Below are positions 27,028 to 35,939 of a stretch of 64,000 bases of DNA, in pieces. A program made the translations under genes and the position numbers. Below the pieces are notes generated by a model. It had not been told where the DNA came from. It did not search any database and was given only the letters and a program-made list of their open reading frames with translations. Each line of letters begins with the position of its first letter. Position 1 is the first letter of the stretch. The DNA comes from Lysobacterales bacterium (lineage in GTDB: Bacteria; Pseudomonadota; Gammaproteobacteria; Xanthomonadales; Marinicellaceae), in assembly GCA_027067055.1 (NCBI GenBank), contig JAMOMK010000130.1, positions 1 to 64,000 on the forward strand. The letters run 5' to 3'.

Positions 27028-28203
27028 ATGAATAAAGTTGATGTCATCATTATAGGTGCTGGAGCTGCTGGTTTGATGACAGCAATCAGTGCAGGCAAAC
27101 GAAGCAGAAAAGTACTTGTACTTGATCATTCTAATAAAGTGGGCAAGAAAATTTTGATGTCAGGTGGTGGGCGTTGTAATTTTACTAATTATGATATTCA
27201 ACCTGAAAATTATATTTCACACAATTCACATTTTTGCAAATCAGCATTGAGTCGTTACACGCAATGGGATTTTATTGCTTTGGTTGAAAAGCATGGTATT
27301 GCTTATCATGAGAAAACACTAGGTCAATTGTTTTGTGATAATAAATCCAAAGATATTTTAAACATATTATTAGATGAATGTGAACAAGTCAAAGCTACAG
27401 TTCGAGACCATTGCAGCATTGAAAAAATAATCAAAGTTGAACAAGGCTTTAAAGTCAAAACCAATCAAGGCAACTATCAATGTCAATCTTTGGTCATTGC
27501 CACGGGTGGATTATCCATTCCCAAGATGGGGGCTACAGGATTTGGTTATGAAATTGCCAAACAGTTTGGCATTGATGTTTTACCCACTCAAGCTGCACTT
27601 GTGCCATTCACCCTAAATGACAAGATGAAGGCGGATTTTGTCGAATTGTCGGGTACATCAGTTGATGCCATTGTTACGTGTAACAATCAATCATTTCGAG
27701 AAAACATCTTGTTTACTCATCGCGGACTAAGTGGTCCTGCGATTTTGCAAATCTCAAGTTATTGGAATCAAGGGGATGATGTCACCATTAATTTATTGCC
27801 TGATTGTGATGTTATGAAACTATTAAATAACAATCCAAAGAAACAACTCAACACCGTATTAAATGATTGTTTTAGCAAAAAACTAGCCCAAACATTATGT
27901 CATTTGTGGTTTAAGGAATTCACTAACAAAGCATTGATAGAAATCTCCAAAGAAAATAAAGAAAAAATCACTCAACAATTGACCAATTGGCAATTTAAAC
28001 CAAATGGAACAGAAGGTTATCGTACTGCCGAAGTCACTCGTGGTGGTATTAATACAGATGCAGTTTCTTCCAAAACATTCGAAAGCCATAAAGTAAAAGG
28101 CTTATATTTTATCGGTGAAGTCCTTGATGTCACCGCACACCTAGGCGGCTACAACTTTCAATGGGCCTGGTCATCAGGTTATGCAGCAGGGCAGTTTGTT
28201 TAG
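27028..28203 (+). CDS. yhiN: YhiN-type (HI0933-like) FAD-dependent oxidoreductase
   Basis: The 391-aa flavoprotein opens with the dinucleotide fold VIIIGAGAAGLMTAI and has the family motif KKILMSGGGRCNFTN, TRGGINTDAV and the C-terminal GEVLDVTAHLGGYNFQWAW segment, identical in order to E. coli YhiN. The physiological substrate is not known. It ends 7 nt before the convergent tesB. Confidence 0.93.
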   Translation: MNKVDVIIIGAGAAGLMTAISAGKRSRKVLVLDHSNKVGKKILMSGGGRCNFTNYDIQPENYISHNSHFCKSALSRYTQWDFIALVEKHGIAYHEKTLGQLFCDNKSKDILNILLDECEQVKATVRDHCSIEKIIKVEQGFKVKTNQGNYQCQSLVIATGGLSIPKMGATGFGYEIAKQFGIDVLPTQAALVPFTLNDKMKADFVELSGTSVDAIVTCNNQSFRENILFTHRGLSGPAILQISSYWNQGDDVTINLLPDCDVMKLLNNNPKKQLNTVLNDCFSKKLAQTLCHLWFKEFTNKALIEISKENKEKITQQLTNWQFKPNGTEGYRTAEVTRGGINTDAVSSKTFESHKVKGLYFIGEVLDVTAHLGGYNFQWAWSSGYAAGQFV

Positions 28204-28210
28204 TTTAGCT

Positions 28211-29095
28211 TTATTTTTGTTTCTTATATCCGTCTCTGGCTTTTTTGCGTTGACGGATTAATCCTTGTTGTGAAGTATTAGCAACAAGCTTTCCATCTAA
28301 GGTAAAGACACGTCCTTGAGCAAAACCTCTAGCTTCACTAGCCACGGGACTAAAACAATCATAAAGCAACCAATCATTGACATTAATGTCATGGTGAAAC
28401 CACATGGCGTGATCAAGACTAGCAATTTGCAGGGTTGGATCGAGGTAAGACACAGGATGTGGGAATGTTGAGGTGGCTACAAGGTGAAAGTCTGAAACAA
28501 AGGCTAGCAGCTGACGGTGTAATGGCTGGTGGTCAGGCACTTTGTAGCGAGCTTTAAACCATATTTGTCTAATAGGTTCGTTATTGCCTAAATCAAATGG
28601 ATCAATATCATCGGCGAAGCGGAATTCAAACGGGCCTTGTGTTGTCATTAAGCGGCGCATTCTTGGTGTTAATGACTGCATTTGTTTATTGGTTAAAAAG
28701 GGTTTTTCATCCAGTTCATCGGGTTTGGACAAATCTGGTGCATCAACTTGATGCTCGTAGCCTTCTTCTGGTATTTGAAAAGAGGCTGCCAAATTGAGTA
28801 TCGGGCGACCATGTTGAATAACAACGACTCGGCGATTACTGAAACTACGTCCATCTCTGGCTCGATCGACTTGGAAAACAACGGGTTTTTTGACATCGCC
28901 TTCTCGTAAAAAATAAGCATGAAAGGAATGTGCTTGTCTGCCTTCCACAGTACGATAGGCAGCTGCCAAAGCTTGAGATAAAACTTGCCCGCCAAATATG
29001 CGTCCAGTACCAATGTCTAAAGATTGGGCACGGTAGAGATTTTCTTCCAGTTTTTCAAGATTAAAATATTGTAATAAGTTTTCGATTTGATTCAT
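28211..29095 (-). CDS. tesB: Acyl-CoA thioesterase II
   Basis: The 294-aa protein has the double hotdog fold of TesB: IFGGQVLSQALAAAYRTV, FHAYFLREGDVKKPV, RDGRSFSNRRVVV and the second-half segment SLDHAMWFHHDIN with the catalytic Asp region. It hydrolyses acyl-CoAs to free fatty acids in the cytoplasm. Its ATG overlaps the stop of the amidase gene by 4 nt (ATGA), so the two are cotranscribed. Confidence 0.95.
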   Translation of the reverse strand: MNQIENLLQYFNLEKLEENLYRAQSLDIGTGRIFGGQVLSQALAAAYRTVEGRQAHSFHAYFLREGDVKKPVVFQVDRARDGRSFSNRRVVVIQHGRPILNLAASFQIPEEGYEHQVDAPDLSKPDELDEKPFLTNKQMQSLTPRMRRLMTTQGPFEFRFADDIDPFDLGNNEPIRQIWFKARYKVPDHQPLHRQLLAFVSDFHLVATSTFPHPVSYLDPTLQIASLDHAMWFHHDINVNDWLLYDCFSPVASEARGFAQGRVFTLDGKLVANTSQQGLIRQRKKARDGYKKQK

Positions 29096-29673
29096 GATTT
29101 TTTACTCAATGAGCCTGTGTTGATTAAGGGGATTTGTTTCATGACCTGTTCCCATGGAAACATTTTACCAGGGTCCATTTTTCGGCGAATATAAATTTCT
29201 GGATTGTTTTCAGATTTAATTAAACGTGTATCTAAATCTTCATGACCGGTGATGTACTTGAGTGATGGGATATCTTTCTTTAATTGATTGAGTAAATCGA
29301 TAAGTGCATCAATTTGAACTTGCGGGTAGGGATCATACATAATTTGTGCGTTAGTTTTATGCCAATTAGGAAAACGTCCTAGATTATCGAGTTCGATACC
29401 AATAGAATTGGGGTTATGCCCGCGAACATGGTGAGCAATGCGATTGTTTTCAACCCATTGTTCGACTTTTCCTTGTTTTGACACATAATAGTGCCCAGAA
29501 TTGCCCGTGCCAGAATCGTAATGGATTTTTTCACCATAAATACGAGCAGATGGAATGTCAGGGAGTTCCGTACAATGGATAACAATCATTTCAACCTCTG
29601 AAAGTTGACGGGTCTGTAGTTTGTTATTGTAAGGCAATAAGTTTTTCAATAGCTGAGACAATATAATAACCAT
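29092..29673 (-). CDS. N-acetylmuramoyl-L-alanine amidase, AmpD-like (Amidase_2)
   Basis: The 193-aa protein shows the zinc-amidase motifs VIVIHCTELPD, GHYYVSKQGKVEQWV, NPNSIGIELDN and ITGHEDLDTRL with MDPGKMFPW, the AmpD/PGRP fold. It cleaves the lactyl amide bond in muropeptides during cell-wall recycling. The short N-terminal segment before EMIVIHC has no clear signal peptide, so a cytoplasmic role is likely. It is upstream of tesB in an operon and divergent from yceD. Confidence 0.85.
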   Translation of the reverse strand: MVIILSQLLKNLLPYNNKLQTRQLSEVEMIVIHCTELPDIPSARIYGEKIHYDSGTGNSGHYYVSKQGKVEQWVENNRIAHHVRGHNPNSIGIELDNLGRFPNWHKTNAQIMYDPYPQVQIDALIDLLNQLKKDIPSLKYITGHEDLDTRLIKSENNPEIYIRRKMDPGKMFPWEQVMKQIPLINTGSLSKKS

Positions 29674-29719
29674 GATAAAAGAATATATTTTAACAAATTA
29701 AATCCATTTTATAAGTTTT

Positions 29720-29748
29720 TTGTAAATTTAGTGTGTAATTAGTAAAAT
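29720..29748 (+). promoter_or_regulatory. Predicted promoter for yceD-rpmF
   Basis: TTGTAA (29720-29725), a 17-bp spacer and TAAAAT (29743-29748) sit 53 nt before the yceD start. Confidence 0.45.
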
Positions 29749-29801
29749 CTACTGAATTATTATTTGCAAAGACCATATAAACCAAGTAAAATCCGCCGGC
29801 T

Positions 29802-30293
29802 ATGAAACAACTACCAGAAAAAATTGCTTTGGATAAGGCAGTTCACGGACAAAGGCACTACCAAGGAAGTACAGTAATTGAAAAAATGTCTCGTTTACTT
29901 GATGTTTTAGCGGGCTCTGATGGAAAAGTTGATTTTTCAATTCAGTTTGGTCGAGCTGCACGGTTATTAGGTAAAGCAGAGATTAGTATAAATGCTGATT
30001 TGCCTTTGATTTGTTCGGTAACTGGTAAAGAGTTTTTGTTTCATGTAGAAATTAATTCTACCGTGGGGTTTATTGATGATTTAGCTTATGAAGAATTCAT
30101 TGGCGAAAACATGGAAGCCTCCTGGGTAGAGAATGGTTTTGTTAAACCATTAGAAATAATAGAAGATGAGTTGATTTTAGCTGTACCTGATGCACCTTTT
30201 GCTGAAGATTTCACTAGTGAAGTTGAACAAGAGGTTGTCGTTAAGACAGATAAAAAGCCCAACCCATTTGATGTATTAAAAAGTTTAAAATAA
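29802..30293 (+). CDS. yceD: YceD / DUF177 family protein
   Basis: The 163-aa protein has the DUF177 pattern: an internal [13 protein letters not shown] segment where the family usually shows a CxxC pair but only one Cys is kept, an [15 protein letters not shown] block, and the ending [13 protein letters not shown]. It is found with rpmF in most bacteria and in plants is linked to 23S rRNA processing. Here it precedes rpmF by 25 nt. Substitution of the second Cys is a small deviation. Confidence 0.9.
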   Translation: MKQLPEKIALDKAVHGQRHYQGSTVIEKMSRLLDVLAGSDGKVDFSIQFGRAARLLGKAEISINADLPLICSVTGKEFLFHVEINSTVGFIDDLAYEEFIGENMEASWVENGFVKPLEIIEDELILAVPDAPFAEDFTSEVEQEVVVKTDKKPNPFDVLKSLK

Positions 30294-30318
30294 TTGTAGA
30301 TTTACTGGAGAATATACC

Positions 30319-30516
30319 ATGGCAGTACAAAAAAGCCGCAAAACACCTTCGAGAATTGGCATGAGACGTTCTCATGATAGTTTAAAAGCACGCACATTAT
30401 CAACTGACCCAGAAAGCGGTGAAGTTCATATCCGTCACCATGTAACAGCTGAAGGCTATTACAAGGGTCAAAAAGTTATTGATATGTCTGATGACTTTAT
30501 TGAAGACGAAGATTAA
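30319..30516 (+). CDS. rpmF: 50S ribosomal protein L32
   Basis: The 65-aa protein begins [20 protein letters not shown], the L32 signature, and ends in an acidic tail. The zinc-binding cysteines seen in some L32 forms are absent, as in the gammaproteobacterial type. Ribosome-binding site ggag at about 30307-30310. Confidence 0.98.
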   Translation: MAVQKSRKTPSRIGMRRSHDSLKARTLSTDPESGEVHIRHHVTAEGYYKGQKVIDMSDDFIEDED

Positions 30517-30522
30517 ATTGCA

Positions 30523-30590
30523 CTAAGCTTTTTTAGCTTAGGGATGAAAATTTAGAACGGAGTTTAGATTGTCTAGGCTCCGTTTTTTTA
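30523..30590 (+). terminator. Tandem hairpins ending the yceD-rpmF transcript
   Basis: A 7-bp hairpin (ctaagct / agcttag, 30523-30541) is followed by a second (aacggag / ctccgtt, 30556-30584) that runs into a tttttt tract. The second has the full intrinsic terminator form; the plsX promoter begins 20 nt further on. Confidence 0.75.
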
Positions 30591-30609
30591 TGGAATTTAA
30601 TTCATCATT

Positions 30610-30638
30610 TTGTGTCTAATCGCCTTTGACGTTATAAT
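30610..30638 (+). promoter_or_regulatory. Predicted plsX promoter
   Basis: TTGTGT (30610-30615), a 17-bp spacer and a consensus TATAAT (30633-30638). The plsX ATG is only 9 nt after the -10 box, so the transcript would be nearly leaderless. Confidence 0.5.
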
Positions 30639-30647
30639 TGCTGAACT

Positions 30648-31643
30648 ATGGATAATACTAAACAAAAAGAATTAACAGTTATTTCTGTTGATTTAATGGG
30701 TGGCGATGACTACCCAGATACGCGATTTGAAACTTTGTTGCGTATATTAAAATCGCAAGAAGGGATTGGTTTTCGGGTCTTTGTTTCTCAGAGTTACCTT
30801 ACAACCATAGAGCACCGTATAGTTTCTTTGGACAAAAAACACATTGAATTTATTGCTTGTGGACGCTCAGTTTCAATGGCTGAATCTCCTTTTAGTGCTT
30901 TACGTCAAAAACGTGATTCAAGTTTATCATTGGCCATTAAAGATGTGGCAGAAAATAATTCAGATGCATGTGTATCAGCTGGAAATACTGGTGCTATGGT
31001 GGCATTAGCGAAACATTGGCTCAACCCTTTGTATGATATTGAAAAAGTGGTTTTAGCTACTTTGCTTCCCAGTCGATCCAAACGCTCTTTATTATTGGAT
31101 GTAGGTGCAACAATCGAAGCCAGTGCTGATGATTTATATGATTTTGCTAGGTTAGGTAGTGCTTGGCAAAGTGCTGTTAATGGGATTGATTCCCCTGAAG
31201 TCACATTATTAAATATTGGTATGGAAAGTAATAAAGGTGTCGATGCAGTAAAACAAGCCGATGTGATGTTAAGAGAATCTGATTTAAATTACAAAGGTTA
31301 TTGCGAAGGTACACATTTGTTTAATGGCTATTCGGATGTCATTTGTTGTAATGGTTTTGTTGGAAACATCACTTTAAAGTCGTGTGAAGCGATGGCATCC
31401 TTTATCAAAAATGAAAGTGATGACCCTACTAAAAGCTCATTATGGCAAAAAATCAAAAAAGGTATGCGAATTGTTGAGCCAGATAAGTATAATGGAGCGC
31501 TTTTACTGGGTTTAGAAGGCGTGATTGTAAAAAGTCACGGTGCTTGTAATGCCATGGCATTTGATGCGGCATTGCACCAAGCATTTAAAACAGCACAACA
31601 ACCCATAATTTCTAAAATGATAGAACTACTGGAGAAATCTTAA
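30648..31643 (+). CDS. plsX: Phosphate acyltransferase PlsX
   Basis: The 331-aa enzyme makes acyl-phosphate from acyl-ACP for phospholipid synthesis, acting at the membrane surface. Motifs: VDLMGGDDYPD, SVSMAESPFSALRQKRDSS, SAGNTGAMVALA and VICCNGFVGNITLKSCE. It is followed without a gap by fabH. The N-terminus is a little longer than usual before the DxMGGD motif, and a later start is possible given the very short leader. Confidence 0.95.
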   Translation: MDNTKQKELTVISVDLMGGDDYPDTRFETLLRILKSQEGIGFRVFVSQSYLTTIEHRIVSLDKKHIEFIACGRSVSMAESPFSALRQKRDSSLSLAIKDVAENNSDACVSAGNTGAMVALAKHWLNPLYDIEKVVLATLLPSRSKRSLLLDVGATIEASADDLYDFARLGSAWQSAVNGIDSPEVTLLNIGMESNKGVDAVKQADVMLRESDLNYKGYCEGTHLFNGYSDVICCNGFVGNITLKSCEAMASFIKNESDDPTKSSLWQKIKKGMRIVEPDKYNGALLLGLEGVIVKSHGACNAMAFDAALHQAFKTAQQPIISKMIELLEKS

Positions 31644-32615
31644 ATGACAATTTATTCAAAAATCATAGGTACTGGTCGATATTTGCCAGAAAAAGTATTA
31701 ACCAATAAAGACTTAGAAAAAATTGTCGATACCAATGACCAGTGGATACAAGAACGTACAGGCATCAAGCAAAGGCATATTGCTGCAGATGGGCAATACA
31801 CATCAGATTTATCTTACAATGCTTCCATAAAGGCACTTGAAGCTGCTGGAATTGAAGCAACAGATTTGGATATGATTTTAGTAGGAACAACAACTCCAGA
31901 TTTGATTTTTCCAAGTACTGCCTGCTTATTGCAAAGTAAATTAGGTTGTCCAGGAATAGCTGCCTTTGATGTTAATGCCGCGTGCAGTAGTTTTGTTTAT
32001 GCTTTGAGTGTTGCTGATAAATACATAAAATCTGGTACACATAAACGCATACTGGTTGTTGGCGCTGAGACGCTAACTCGAATCATCAATTGGGAAGACC
32101 GCACAACTGCCGTTTTATTTGGTGATGGAGCAGGGGCTGCTGTCTTAGAAGCCAGTGAAGAACAAGGAATTCTTTCAACACATATTCATGCTAATGGCGA
32201 CCATGCAGATTTGTTAACGACCAATAAAGGACCTTCTCGCGGAATGGATGATTCTGAAACAGGCCCAATTGCCATTATGATGAAAGGCAATGCTGTTTTT
32301 AAAGTCGCTGTGAAAACATTGGGTTCAATTGTTGATGAAACATTAGAACACAATAACATGGAAAAATCTGATATAGATTGGTTGGTTCCACACCAAGCAA
32401 ACCTTCGCATTATTACTGCAACAGCCAAAAAGCTCAAAATGGACATGGATCAAGTGATTGTCACTGTTGATCAAACGGGTAATACCTCAGCTGCATCTGT
32501 GCCAATGGCATTGGATTATGGTATACGTTCAGGAAAAATCAAAAAAGGACAAATGGTATTGCTCGAAGCATTTGGTGGCGGCTTTACATGGGGCTCAGCT
32601 TTACTCAAACTCTAA
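31644..32615 (+). CDS. fabH: 3-oxoacyl-ACP synthase III
   Basis: The 323-aa enzyme condenses acetyl-CoA with malonyl-ACP to begin fatty-acid synthesis. The catalytic triad is Cys in [10 protein letters not shown] (near 113), His in PHQANLRI (near 250) and Asn in GNTSAASVP (near 280). The protein ends [13 protein letters not shown], as is usual. Its start adjoins the plsX stop. Confidence 0.97.
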   Translation: MTIYSKIIGTGRYLPEKVLTNKDLEKIVDTNDQWIQERTGIKQRHIAADGQYTSDLSYNASIKALEAAGIEATDLDMILVGTTTPDLIFPSTACLLQSKLGCPGIAAFDVNAACSSFVYALSVADKYIKSGTHKRILVVGAETLTRIINWEDRTTAVLFGDGAGAAVLEASEEQGILSTHIHANGDHADLLTTNKGPSRGMDDSETGPIAIMMKGNAVFKVAVKTLGSIVDETLEHNNMEKSDIDWLVPHQANLRIITATAKKLKMDMDQVIVTVDQTGNTSAASVPMALDYGIRSGKIKKGQMVLLEAFGGGFTWGSALLKL

Positions 32616-32623
32616 ACTCGTAA

Positions 32624-32639
32624 GGTGGGCTTGCCCACC
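32624..32639. repeat. Palindrome ggtgggc-tt-gcccacc between fabH and fabD
   Basis: A perfect 7-bp inverted repeat with a two-base loop lies in the 57-nt fabH-fabD gap. The sequence resembles a dispersed intergenic repeat (GGTGGGC...GCCCACC) seen in many bacteria. There is no T-run after it, so it is not a terminator. Confidence 0.6.
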
Positions 32640-32672
32640 ATTGCCATATAATAAAATATAAAAGGTGATAAG

Positions 32673-33614
32673 ATGAAAAATCTCGCATTCGTATTCCCAG
32701 GACAAGGCTCGCAAGCTGTTGGCATGATTGCTGACTTATATGAAGCTTACCCGCAAATTCAGCATCAATTTGCTCGTGCAAGTGATGTGTTAGAGCTTGA
32801 TTTGATGGAGATGGTAACCTCTGATCCACACAATCAACTCAATCAAACCCAATACACCCAACCAGCATTGCTGACAACATCCGTTGCCATTTGGGAATTA
32901 TGGAAAGAAAAATCCAAACTTCGTCCAACCTATATGGCAGGCCATTCCTTAGGTGAATATTCTGCATTGGTCTGCGCAGAGTCACTCAGTTTTGAAGATG
33001 CCGTCTTACTCACTCATAAGCGTGGACAATACATGCAAGAAGCGGTACCAGCAGGAACTGGCGCAATGGCGGCTATTTTGGGTTTAACGGACCAACAAGT
33101 TATTGAAATATGCAGTGATGATAACGTCACAGCAGCCAATTTTAACTCACCAGGGCAAGTGGTTATTTCAGGCAGTAAAGAAGCCGTTGAAAAGGCAGGA
33201 GAACTGGCAAAAGAAGCCGGTGCCAAACGAGTGATGCCATTACCAGTCAGTGTGCCATCACATTGTGAGTTGATGCGACCAGCTGCCGAAAAATTAGCTG
33301 AAGATTTGGTCACAGTAGATATGAAAACACCCATGACACCAGTGATTCATAATGTTGATGTTTTGCCGCATATCTCACCAGAAAACATCAAGACGATACT
33401 AGTCAAACAACTCTATCATTCCGTTAAATGGACTCAAACCAATCAATATTTGTTAGATAATAATATTGAAACTATTGTTGAATGTGGACCCAATAAAGTT
33501 TTATCAGGTTTAGCCAAACGATTTAATCGTTCATGGAATATTTATTCATTAAACACCACCAAGGGTTTTGAAAAAGCCCTAAGCATTGATAATGATGCAG
33601 GAGAAAAAGCATGA
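32673..33614 (+). CDS. fabD: Malonyl-CoA:ACP transacylase
   Basis: The 313-aa enzyme loads malonyl groups onto acyl carrier protein. It has FPGQGSQAVGM at the N-terminus, the nucleophile motif GHSLGEYSALV (Ser near 92), the His in VPSHCELM (near 200), and a glutamine/arginine oxyanion region (QYTQPALLTT). It overlaps fabG by 4 nt (ATGA). Confidence 0.97.
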   Translation: MKNLAFVFPGQGSQAVGMIADLYEAYPQIQHQFARASDVLELDLMEMVTSDPHNQLNQTQYTQPALLTTSVAIWELWKEKSKLRPTYMAGHSLGEYSALVCAESLSFEDAVLLTHKRGQYMQEAVPAGTGAMAAILGLTDQQVIEICSDDNVTAANFNSPGQVVISGSKEAVEKAGELAKEAGAKRVMPLPVSVPSHCELMRPAAEKLAEDLVTVDMKTPMTPVIHNVDVLPHISPENIKTILVKQLYHSVKWTQTNQYLLDNNIETIVECGPNKVLSGLAKRFNRSWNIYSLNTTKGFEKALSIDNDAGEKA

Positions 33615-34351
33615 AAATCACATTAAATAACCAAGTAGCTCTAGTAACTGGCGCTTCTCGTGGAATAGGTGCCGCTATTGCTCAAACACTAGTCGATGCA
33701 GGTGCATTTGTGATTGGAACGGCAACATCCGAAGCAGGTGCTCAAGCCATTGACGACAAGTTACGTGAAAATGGATGTGGTAAAGTCTTAGATGTCAGTA
33801 ATGCCGATTCAATCGCTGCATTGATGGCTGATTTAAAAGCGGATAAAAAGTTACCAACTATATTAATCAATAACGCAGGAGTTTCAAAAGATAATTTACT
33901 CATGCGATTAAAGGATGATGAGTGGGATTGGCTAATGGATACCAATCTAAAATCAGTCTACCGCATGAGCAAAGCGTGTATGCGTCCAATGATGAAGGCT
34001 CGAAATGGACGTATTATTACCATAGGGTCAGTAATCGGATCAATGGGAAATCCAGGGCAGAGTGTTTACGCAGCAGCCAAAGCGGGTTTAATCGGCTTCA
34101 GTAAATCACTGGCAAAAGAAATTGGTTCACGCAATGTCACGGTCAATGTAATAGCGCCAGGATTTATCCAAACCGATATGACCAAAGAAATGAGTGAAGA
34201 AAACAAAGAAGCGATGGCAAAAACCATACCGTTAGGCAAACTAGGCGAAGCACAAGACATAGCCAATGCTGTGTTGTTTTTGGCATCGGATATGGGTCGA
34301 TACATAACTGGTGAGACATTACATGTAAACGGCGGCATGCTCATGAATTAA
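33611..34351 (+). CDS. fabG: 3-oxoacyl-ACP reductase
   Basis: The 246-aa short-chain dehydrogenase has the cofactor motif TGASRGIGAAI, the NNAG motif (INNAGVSKD), catalytic Ser in IGSVIG and YAAAKAG (Tyr and Lys), and ends ITGETLHVNGGMLMN. It catalyses the NADPH-dependent reduction step of fatty-acid elongation. acpP, which usually follows fabG, is not present downstream. Confidence 0.97.
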   Translation: MKITLNNQVALVTGASRGIGAAIAQTLVDAGAFVIGTATSEAGAQAIDDKLRENGCGKVLDVSNADSIAALMADLKADKKLPTILINNAGVSKDNLLMRLKDDEWDWLMDTNLKSVYRMSKACMRPMMKARNGRIITIGSVIGSMGNPGQSVYAAAKAGLIGFSKSLAKEIGSRNVTVNVIAPGFIQTDMTKEMSEENKEAMAKTIPLGKLGEAQDIANAVLFLASDMGRYITGETLHVNGGMLMN

Positions 34352-34643
34352 TTCTGATAATGCGCCATTAATTACCTCTCTCTGCGTTAAAAATGCTCAC
34401 GTATGCTTATACACTCACATTTTAAGCCTTGATAGAGAAAATTATTGGCACATTCTAAGCATTAATTTGTAATATTATGTTCAATCTAAGCCCTTAGAAA
34501 AGAATCATTTATACTTATAAACTCATTTTTTTAACAACTTACCTTGAGCATTTCTAAAACGATCTAAGCGTTAATTTTTCTTTTGAGAAATCGTCATTCC
34601 TGCGAAGGCAGGAATCTTATAAAATAAATGGTATAAATAAAAT
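34352..34643. other. Gene-free stretch after fabG
   Basis: No coding potential; acpP is absent. Visible structures are an imperfect stem (gttaaaaatg ... cattttaa, about 34389-34425), a direct repeat ctaagc(a/g)ttaattt at 34454-34467 and 34564-34577, and a dispersed hairpin repeat at 34596-34615. Confidence 0.5.
34596..34615. repeat. Dispersed palindromic repeat, copy 2
   Basis: Perfect 8-bp stem (attcctgc / gcaggaat) with loop gaag, preceded by tcgtc. It is the reverse complement family of the copy at 1814-1833; the third stem pair is exchanged in both arms, so pairing is kept. Confidence 0.75.
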
Positions 34644-35078
34644 ATGAGCATACCTAACTACGGCAAAAAACTAATAAAAGACGGTGAGCTTGTCGCTGAA
34701 CCAGTGTTATTGCATCCGCATGATTTTTATAAAGTGTGGACACCAGATTTTATGGAGTCTATTACTTTTGTCTGCGCAGCAAAGGGTAAATACACCTCGG
34801 CTTTATGTTTTTTCTGGCAAACTATCTTTCATGCACGCGAGGTGATGAATCAAACTGATGCGGAAGAAATTTTTACATCCACACACTTGTATAAAGTTAC
34901 TTTGCAAGAAGCCAAAGATAAAATTAAGCAAACCGCCTCGCAATGGTTTGATGAGCACAAAGATTTAATCCCCAATGCTAAATGGTCACATATCATCTGG
35001 AACGATAAAAACGATATTTTCATCATCTTTGAAGACGAAGAAATGTATTACGGTTGGGGTTGGGATTGTACGCTATGA
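34644..35078 (+). CDS. Hypothetical protein
   Basis: A 144-aa soluble protein that I do not recognise. It is rich in aromatic residues (HPHDFYKVWTPDF, YYGWGWDCTL), has no signal peptide or membrane segment and looks like a compact alpha/beta domain. Its stop overlaps the start of the alpha/beta hydrolase gene by 4 nt (ATGA), so the two proteins are made together. Confidence 0.75.
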   Translation: MSIPNYGKKLIKDGELVAEPVLLHPHDFYKVWTPDFMESITFVCAAKGKYTSALCFFWQTIFHAREVMNQTDAEEIFTSTHLYKVTLQEAKDKIKQTASQWFDEHKDLIPNAKWSHIIWNDKNDIFIIFEDEEMYYGWGWDCTL

Positions 35079-35854
35079 AAGGCTTCTTTAGTTTAAAACG
35101 CTTATTCACTTTAGTGGTTCTTATCTATATTCTTGCTACTGTTTTTGCACACTTTTATGCACAACAACTTATCTTTCCTTATCACCAAAGCAGTTATGAT
35201 GAAAAGGTATCTGGCTTAAAATTTCTAAAAGCCAAAGATGGTACTAAAATTGCCACACGGTTTTGGAAAGCTGATAATGAAAAGGCGTTGATTCTTTATT
35301 TTCATGGCAACTACATGGATATGGGCTATTTGGATGGTATTGCTGAATTTCTTAATGTCAAAAGCTATTCAATATTAGCCATGGATTACCGTGGTTATGG
35401 TTTATCTGAGGGTGAAGTTAAAGAAAGCAATGCTTATACTGATGCTCAACTGGTTTATAATTATGCATTAAAAAGTGGTTATGATTCAGGTGATATTGTT
35501 ATCCTTGGTCGTTCGGTAGGTTCTGGAATTGCTACAGAGCTTGTCCTTAAAAATGAAGCGAAAGCTTTGGTGTTAATTAGTCCTTTTTTGTCTATTTATC
35601 GGGTCATGACAAAATACCCATTGTTCCTTTTTGATAAATTTAACAATGTTGCCAAAATTGATAAGGTTCATACACCATTATTTATTGTACATGGCTCAAA
35701 TGATCAAGTTATCCCTGCATGGCACAGCCAAAAACTTATTGAAAACCACCAAGGTAGACACAAAAGGGTATTAATTCAAGGAGCAGGGCATAATGATATT
35801 TATGATGATAAATACTTGCCTTTTATTGATGAAGTTGATTCTTTTTTAAATTGA
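35075..35854 (+). CDS. Alpha/beta hydrolase, BEM46/S33-like, membrane-anchored
   Basis: I start at ATG 35075 (MKGFFSLKRL, 259 aa), overlapping the upstream stop; the in-frame ATG at 35054 lies inside that gene. An N-terminal membrane segment (residues about 8-30) precedes the hydrolase domain: oxyanion motif YFHGNYMDMG, nucleophile elbow ILGRSVGSGIA (Ser), acidic residue in HGSNDQVIP and His in GAGHNDIYDD. Substrate unknown. A terminator follows. Confidence 0.85.
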   Translation: MKGFFSLKRLFTLVVLIYILATVFAHFYAQQLIFPYHQSSYDEKVSGLKFLKAKDGTKIATRFWKADNEKALILYFHGNYMDMGYLDGIAEFLNVKSYSILAMDYRGYGLSEGEVKESNAYTDAQLVYNYALKSGYDSGDIVILGRSVGSGIATELVLKNEAKALVLISPFLSIYRVMTKYPLFLFDKFNNVAKIDKVHTPLFIVHGSNDQVIPAWHSQKLIENHQGRHKRVLIQGAGHNDIYDDKYLPFIDEVDSFLN

Positions 35855-35891
35855 CAAACCTGTGGGCATAAGTTGAAAATAATGGATATAA

Positions 35892-35918
35892 AAAAAGCGG
35901 ATGAAGAATCCGCTTTTT
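35892..35918. terminator. Bidirectional terminator between hydrolase gene and rpoD
   Basis: An 11-bp stem (aaaaagcggat / atccgcttttt) with loop gaaga has A and T tracts on both sides, so it can stop transcription from either strand. Confidence 0.85.
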
Positions 35919-35939
35919 ATACGTTTAGAAATTAAATTT

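Noticed and set aside
32605-32829. Small frames around the fabH-fabD junction
   Set aside because: They overlap fabH/fabD and include the translated GGTGGGC repeat.
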